In this document: one piece after another, positions 6,309-10,301 of the stretch
Layout of the letters: each line of letters opens with the position of its first letter
How positions within the stretch are numbered: position 1 is the stretch's first letter
DNA from: Syntrophorhabdus sp.
Lineage (GTDB): Bacteria; Desulfobacterota; BSN033; UBA1163
DNA length: 10,301 nucleotides
Assembly: GCA_020724025.1 (NCBI GenBank)
Contig: DYHU01000125.1
Location: 1 to 10,301 of the forward strand
Direction of reading: 5' to 3'
Notes under the pieces: generated by a model
What the model was told of the DNA's origin: nothing
The model's database searches: none
Seen by the model: the letters and a program-made list of their open reading frames with translations, nothing else
Position numbers and translations under genes: made by a program

Positions 6309-7559
6309 ATGGATCAGAATCTCAGACAATTTTACTTCTTCAGTGATTTCTTAAACCGGAAGGCCTATTCCTCCTCCGGGAAGGGAGCGGGCAAGGTCGC
6401 TGATCTGGTGGCCGAGAGGGTAGAACCCTATCCGATGATCCTCGGGATGGTGATTCAGGCCAAAGGGAGGAAGAAGTTTTTCCTCCCCTGGGAGAGGATG
6501 CTTCAGGTCGAACCCCGGATCACTCTCTCTGAGGAAGACCTTCTCGATCTCACAACCTTCCTCGCTGCAAAGGACGTGGTCCTGCTTCGAGACGAAGTGA
6601 TGGACAAACAGATCGTTGACACCTATGGGGCGAAGGTGGTGAGGGTAAACGACCTCCATTTTTTAAAGGTCGAGTCACGCTTGAGGTTGGTTCATGTCGA
6701 TGTGGGATTTCGGGGATTGATGAGGAGGGTGGGATGGGAGAGAACCGTTGACCGGGTGCTTGAGTGGCTCTTTTCCTACAAGCTTCCCAATCAATTCATC
6801 TCCTGGAAATATGTTCAACTTCTCTCCGGCTCGGACCTGCTCCATCTCAGCGTCTCTCAGAAGAAACTCTCTCACCTTCATCCTGCGGACCTCGCCGATA
6901 TCATCGAGGATTTAAGCGGTCGTGAACGATCCGCCATCTTCCATGCCCTGGACCCCGAGACCGCGGCCGAAACCCTTGAAGAAATCGATCCGAAGATTCA
7001 GAAGGCCCTCATTGAGACGATTCCGGTGGAGAAGGCCTCGGACATCGTAGAGGAGATGTCGCCCAGCGATGCGGTCGATCTCCTGGCCGATCTTCCGGAG
7101 GAGAGAGCAGAAGAGATCCTCGATGGAATGGAACAGGAGAAGGCGGAAGACCTGAGAGAACTTCTCGTCCATCCCGAAGAGACAGCGGGTGGGTTGATGA
7201 CAACGGCCTATCTCAGCCTGACCGCTGAGATGACGGTCGATACAGCCATTGCCCGGCTGAAGGCAGAGGCGCCGAATCTGGATATCATGGATTACATCTA
7301 TATCGTGGACGAAGAGGAAATCCTCCAGGGGGTGGTGAGCATCCGGGACCTTCTCACGGCCCATTCCCACCAACCCCTCTCCGAAATCCAGTTTCCCAGG
7401 GTGGTGAGCGTCAAGCTGGACGAAGATCAGAATGAGGTGGTGGAAGCCTTCGCCAAATATGGATTTCGAGCTCTCCCTGTCGTCGATGACGAAAATCATC
7501 TGAAGGGCGTGATTGGTTTCCGAAATGTTCTGGATGTCCTGGCACCGGATGCAGGGTAA
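6309..7559 (+). CDS. Membrane-less MgtE-like protein: PRC-barrel-like region, MgtE_N domain and CBS pair
   Basis: A soluble 416-residue protein. Residues about 1-170 contain a PRC-barrel-like region (VVLLRDEVMDKQIVDTYGAK, then VVRVNDLHF). Residues about 175-290 form the superhelical MgtE N domain (KLSHLHPADLADIIEDL and repeated short helices). Residues 291-350 and 355-412 are two CBS domains; the lead-in HPEETAGGLMTTAYLSL is characteristic of MgtE. In MgtE these cytosolic domains sense Mg2+ and close the channel. Here the protein stops after the second CBS domain, with no membrane helices, so it cannot be a channel alone. The next gene is an NRAMP-like transporter, its likely partner (inference). 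The ATG at 6309 is preferred; an in-frame TTG at 6279 inside the repeat would add 10 residues. Neither start has a good ribosome site. Confidence 0.9.
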   Translation: MDQNLRQFYFFSDFLNRKAYSSSGKGAGKVADLVAERVEPYPMILGMVIQAKGRKKFFLPWERMLQVEPRITLSEEDLLDLTTFLAAKDVVLLRDEVMDKQIVDTYGAKVVRVNDLHFLKVESRLRLVHVDVGFRGLMRRVGWERTVDRVLEWLFSYKLPNQFISWKYVQLLSGSDLLHLSVSQKKLSHLHPADLADIIEDLSGRERSAIFHALDPETAAETLEEIDPKIQKALIETIPVEKASDIVEEMSPSDAVDLLADLPEERAEEILDGMEQEKAEDLRELLVHPEETAGGLMTTAYLSLTAEMTVDTAIARLKAEAPNLDIMDYIYIVDEEEILQGVVSIRDLLTAHSHQPLSEIQFPRVVSVKLDEDQNEVVEAFAKYGFRALPVVDDENHLKGVIGFRNVLDVLAPDAG

Positions 7560-7565
7560 TACTTT

Positions 7566-7856
7566 AAACACCAATAACCAAATAATCACCAATATCCAAA
7601 CCCAGAATTCCAAACATCGTTTGATCATTGGTTCATTGGAGATTAGGATTACATGGAAAATAACACCTAAAAATCTCCTCCCCCCTTGTGGGGGAGGATG
7701 AAGGTGGGGGGTAATCATAAGTCCCATGCTCACCCCCACCCTAACCCTCCCCCATCAAAGGGGGAGGGAAGTTCTTATTATTTTCACGGTTCGTGAGTGA
7801 TAAGCTTATCATGTAAAATTTATTTGGAGCTTTGAATTTGGTGATTGGAATTTTAA
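7566..7856. repeat. AT-rich palindromic repeat, copy C, interrupted by another element
   Basis: This fills most of the 313-base spacer between the MgtE-like and NRAMP-like genes, in which no gene is seen. The left part (about 7569-7650) and the right part (about 7820-7856, GAATTTGGTGATTGGA) match copy B but are separated by the G/C-tract element at 7675-7770. Between that element and the right part lies TGATAAGCTTATCA (7798-7811), a perfect 14-base palindrome that could be a regulator site, though nothing further supports this. The right arm ends about 17-24 bases before the ATG at 7873, and no Shine-Dalgarno sequence is visible. Confidence 0.7.
7675..7770. repeat. G/C-tract palindromic element nested in copy C
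   Basis: The left arm (CTCCTCCCCCC-TTGT-GGGGGAGGAT, then GAAGGTGGGGGGT) is the near reverse complement of the right arm (CTCACCCCCACCCTAACC, then CTCCCCC-ATCAAA-GGGGGAGGG). Each arm is itself a small hairpin, giving a cruciform or double-hairpin structure of about 95 bases. Elements of this composition are common non-coding dispersed repeats (MITE-like). It encodes no protein. Confidence 0.75.
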
Positions 7857-7872
7857 AAATCTGTTAAAAACT

Positions 7873-9132
7873 ATGATGGCCGATTACACCAATTGGGTTT
7901 CAAGTTCAAAACGGTCCCTGTGGAGGACGGTTGGCCTCTTCTTCATTCTGATGGGGCCTGGAATCATTACCTCCAATGTGGATAACGACGCCGGCGGCAT
8001 CACCACCTACTCCCTGGCCGGTGCGCAATTTGGGCTGAAACTGATCTGGTCTTTGATCCCCATTATGATCGCCCTCATCGTGATCCAGGAGATGTGCGCC
8101 CGGATGGGAGTGGTGACGGGAAAAGGACTTTCGGACCTGATCCGTGAAAAATTCGGCGCCAGGATCACCTTCTATTTAATGATCGGGATGTTCCTGACCA
8201 ATATGGGCAATGCCATCTCCAACTTTGCAGGGGTGGCCGCGGGGATGGAGATCTTTGGCGTCGATAAATTCATCTCCGTTCCCCTGAGCGCCTTTCTGGT
8301 CTGGTGGATGGTCGTGAAAGGGACTTATAAATCGGTGGAGAAAGCCTTTCTGGTCGCCTGTGTCTTCTACGTCTCCTATATCATCACCGGCGTCATCGTG
8401 AAGCCCGATTGGGGCCAGGTGGTCGAACAATTTGTAAATCCTCAATTGAGCCTTCAGCCTTCGGAGATGGCCATGGTGATCGGTCTGGTGGGAACCACGA
8501 TCGCTCCCTGGATGCAATTCTATCTCCAGGCCTCCATCGTGGAGAAAGGAATAAAAGTAGAGGAATATAAATTCGCCCGATTCGATGTGGTCATGGGATC
8601 GGTGGTCGTCCACATTGTTGCCTTCTTCATCATCCTGGTCTGTGCGGAGACCCTCTTTAAAAACAATGTCCGAATCGAAACGGCCAAGGATGCCGCCCTC
8701 TCCCTTGCCCCCCTGGCCGGAAAGTATTGCACCTATCTCTTTGCCTTTGGACTGGTCAATGCCTCCCTGTTTGCGGCCTCTATTCTCCCCCTCTCAACGA
8801 CCTATCTCATCTGTGAAGGACTGGGCTGGGAGGTGGGAATTGACAAGAAGTTTGTGGAAGCCCCTCAGTTCTACGGGATCTACTCTCTGATCATCTTTCT
8901 GGGGGCGGGCATCATCCTATACCCGGATGTCCCTCTTATCCCGATCATGTACTTCTCGCAGGTGATCAATGGCATGGTCCTTCCCTTCATCCTCATCTTC
9001 ATCCTCCTGCTCATCAATGACAAGAAGCTGATGATGCAGCACACCAACGGCCCCATCTTCAACACCATCGCCTGGGTGACCACGATCGTCCTGATCAGCT
9101 TCACCCTCTTGCTCTTCATCCAGATGATTTAA
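7873..9132 (+). CDS. NRAMP-related divalent metal transporter, probably for Mg2+
   Basis: A membrane protein of 419 residues with about 11 hydrophobic helices and the NRAMP/SLC11 fold: GPGIITSNVDNDAGG in the first helix and GTTIAPWMQFYLQ in the sixth. In classical Mn2+/Fe2+ NRAMPs the binding site is DPGN in helix 1 and MPHN in helix 6. Here these read D39-A-G-G42 and A211-P-W-M214. The aspartate is kept, the asparagine becomes glycine, and the metal-ligating methionine becomes alanine. As I recall, loss of that methionine is a hallmark of NRAMP-related magnesium transporters, which take up hydrated Mg2+ or Mn2+ and exclude softer metals. The MgtE-like sensor gene immediately upstream agrees with Mg2+. 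The ATG at 7873 is followed by a second ATG at 7876; no ribosome site decides between them. Calling it a plain mntH would probably be misleading. Confidence 0.88.
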   Translation: MMADYTNWVSSSKRSLWRTVGLFFILMGPGIITSNVDNDAGGITTYSLAGAQFGLKLIWSLIPIMIALIVIQEMCARMGVVTGKGLSDLIREKFGARITFYLMIGMFLTNMGNAISNFAGVAAGMEIFGVDKFISVPLSAFLVWWMVVKGTYKSVEKAFLVACVFYVSYIITGVIVKPDWGQVVEQFVNPQLSLQPSEMAMVIGLVGTTIAPWMQFYLQASIVEKGIKVEEYKFARFDVVMGSVVVHIVAFFIILVCAETLFKNNVRIETAKDAALSLAPLAGKYCTYLFAFGLVNASLFAASILPLSTTYLICEGLGWEVGIDKKFVEAPQFYGIYSLIIFLGAGIILYPDVPLIPIMYFSQVINGMVLPFILIFILLLINDKKLMMQHTNGPIFNTIAWVTTIVLISFTLLLFIQMI

Positions 9133-9145
9133 GACTGGTAGTTTT

Positions 9146-9257
9146 GGGTTAGGGTTAAGAAGCCGGTTTAGTAAGTGGTAAAAAGGTTAAGGTAAAAAAT
9201 TTAAAGACCCATGACCTAACCCTCCGACGAAACGGGCTTCTTTGCCTTTACCTTTAG
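9146..9257. repeat. Dispersed repeat with inverted ends, copy 2
   Basis: The left end (GGTTAAGAAGCCGGTTT, from about 9153) is inverted at the right end (AAACGGGCTTCTTTGCCTTT, 9230-9249). The whole spans about 110 bases and lies between the convergent NRAMP and porB genes. The internal order of words matches the repeat after nrdD (2295-2375). A stem of this size between convergent genes could also stop transcription from both sides, but it lacks a clean T tract. The remainder of the 150-base spacer shows nothing else. Confidence 0.6.
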
Positions 9258-9282
9258 ACCAAATTCTTTGTGAGGAAAAAGA

Positions 9283-10161
9283 TTAACAGCGGGCTCTTTT
9301 CTGAAGGCGTTCCCAGGTGTCGTCCACATTTTTTTGCGTTGTCTCGACATCCTTTTCCGTGAGGTGGCTGAAACGGCCCTGGAGTTTTAAATACTCCTTT
9401 ACGGGAACAATCCGGGATTCTTCCTGAATGGTGTAGGTCCTTCCGTTTTCAATCTCATAAAGAGGAAAGATTCTTGAGCGGACGGCAAGCCGCGAAATTT
9501 TGACGGTCTGTTCGGAGGGCATCTTCCATCCTGGAGGGCAGGGGGAAAAGAGGTGGATGAAGCGGGTTCCCCTGATCTTTCTTGCCTTCTCCAGTTTTCG
9601 GATGAGGTCCTCCGGGTAGGCAATCGTTGCCGTGGCCGCATAGGGGATATGATGATCGGCCATGATGGCCATGATATCTTTTTTAGGATTCTCTTTTGGC
9701 TGCATGACCGGAGTGGTCGTGGTCCAGGCGAGCAGAGGTGTGGCTGAACTCCGCTGTGTGCCGGTATTCATATATCCCTCGTTGTCGTTGCAGATGTAGA
9801 GGAAATCTTCATTTCTCTCTGCCGCACCGGAGAGGGCTTGAAGCCCGATATCAAAGGTCCCGCCATCCCCGGCCCATACCGCCACCAGGGTTTCATGATC
9901 ACCTCGAACATCCAGGGCCGCTCTTACGCCAGAGGCCGTGGCTCCAGCCGTGACAAAGCCGGCATGGACAGCAGTTATCCGGAAACTGGAGTACGGCCAA
10001 GCTCCCGGGACAATCGACCAGCAGGAGGCGGGAAAAACCATCACGGTATCTTCACCCAGGGCCTTCAGGGTAAGCCTCATGCTGATGGCTGCACCGCATC
10101 CAGCGCAGGCGAGGTGGCCATGACCAAGGTTCTCTTCATCGGGTATTTCTATCTTTTTCAT
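9283..10161 (-). CDS. porB: Pyruvate:ferredoxin oxidoreductase, beta (TPP-binding) subunit
   Basis: This subunit binds thiamine pyrophosphate and one [4Fe-4S] cluster and, with the alpha, gamma and delta subunits, oxidises pyruvate to acetyl-CoA with ferredoxin as acceptor. In 292 residues, C19-AG-C22, C47 and C208 are the expected cluster ligands; the 3- and 25-residue spacings of the first three match the single-chain enzyme. The TPP motif runs from G98-D-G100 to N125-D-N127. GYMNTGTQRSSATP followed by TTTTPV is typical of the pyruvate-specific type rather than 2-oxoglutarate or branched-chain relatives. The ATG at 10161 is preferred because GAGG lies five bases upstream on the minus strand; a TTG at 10194 would add 11 residues. 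The gene converges on the NRAMP-like gene. No alpha-subunit gene is within the window, and a repeat lies upstream. Confidence 0.92.
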   Translation of the reverse strand: MKKIEIPDEENLGHGHLACAGCGAAISMRLTLKALGEDTVMVFPASCWSIVPGAWPYSSFRITAVHAGFVTAGATASGVRAALDVRGDHETLVAVWAGDGGTFDIGLQALSGAAERNEDFLYICNDNEGYMNTGTQRSSATPLLAWTTTTPVMQPKENPKKDIMAIMADHHIPYAATATIAYPEDLIRKLEKARKIRGTRFIHLFSPCPPGWKMPSEQTVKISRLAVRSRIFPLYEIENGRTYTIQEESRIVPVKEYLKLQGRFSHLTEKDVETTQKNVDDTWERLQKRARC

Positions 10162-10237
10162 TCCGTCCTCACAACAATTGACTACGCCAATCAAAGCTTT
10201 TGAACGTCATTGATAATTGATGAATTCGTAAAAAGTC

Positions 10238-10301
10238 GTCATTCCCGTGAAAACGGGAATCCAGGGGAATTCTAACTACTTAAAAAGACTGGATTCCTGC
10301 T
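10238..10301. repeat. Dispersed palindromic element (GTCATTCCCG type), cut by the window edge
   Basis: GTCATTCCCGT-GAAA-ACGGGAATCCAG forms a hairpin with 8-bp arms (10241-10260). CTGGATTCCTGCT at 10289-10301 begins the inverted counterpart, which continues past the window. Elements reading GTCATTCCC(G)...GGGAATCCAG are a widespread family of intergenic repeats in proteobacteria and relatives. It lies upstream of porB. Confidence 0.7.

Noticed and set aside
6309..7559. Full-length MgtE magnesium channel
   Set aside because: The protein ends after the second CBS domain with an ordinary stop. No hydrophobic helices follow in any frame before the NRAMP-like gene, so this does not look like a frameshifted channel gene.
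7513..7701. Short plus-strand open frame crossing the end of the MgtE-like gene
   Set aside because: It is mostly translation of the palindromic repeats.
6912..7739. Minus-strand open frame of 275 residues
   Set aside because: It covers the MgtE_N-CBS coding region and the repeat spacer, with no recognisable domain or ribosome site.
7560..7872. Mg2+-sensing M-box or similar riboswitch before the NRAMP-like gene
   Set aside because: The spacer is explained by repeats. I saw no conserved riboswitch core, and a covariance-model search would be needed to claim one.

Overview
The window reads as ordinary chromosomal DNA of a strict or facultative anaerobe, probably a Gram-negative of the Desulfobacterota/Nitrospirota kind. 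That placement is an inference. It rests on an oxygen-sensitive ribonucleotide reductase, a pyruvate:ferredoxin oxidoreductase subunit, a diguanylate cyclase, and gene spacers full of palindromic repeats. No rRNA, tRNA, CRISPR array, transposase or phage gene was seen.

Layout. (1) Positions 1-3506 hold an anaerobic dNTP-synthesis cluster: nrdD (class III ribonucleotide reductase), a small CPKC redoxin and nrdG (radical-SAM activase). Upstream is a TTGACA promoter element overlapped by two candidate NrdR boxes. (2) Positions 3701-5135 hold a PAS-GGDEF diguanylate cyclase followed, almost without a gap, by a MutT-type Nudix hydrolase. (3) Positions 5249-6100 encode a 283-residue, charged, probably cytoplasmic protein that I do not recognise. 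(4) Positions 6309-9132 hold the most interesting pair. One gene encodes a soluble protein with the cytosolic magnesium-sensing half of MgtE (MgtE_N plus two CBS domains) but no membrane channel. The next gene encodes an NRAMP-fold transporter whose metal-binding motifs are altered in the way expected for NRAMP-related Mg2+ transporters. (5) On the minus strand, 9283-10161 encodes the beta subunit of pyruvate:ferredoxin oxidoreductase, convergent with the transporter gene.

All larger spacers contain dispersed palindromes from at least five sequence families: a long AT-rich family at three sites, a G/C-tract element nested in one of these, a family with a copy after nrdD and a copy after the NRAMP gene, two short perfect hairpins, and an element cut by the right edge. 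At the three AT-rich sites the repeat runs to, or within about 25 bases of, the next start codon. None of those three genes has a convincing Shine-Dalgarno sequence, while five of the other six genes do.

How the genes fit together: nrdD, the redoxin and nrdG form one functional unit for making deoxynucleotides without oxygen. The MgtE-like sensor and the NRAMP-like permease are proposed, from sequence and adjacency only, to form a two-gene Mg2+ uptake module in which sensor and permease come from unrelated families.
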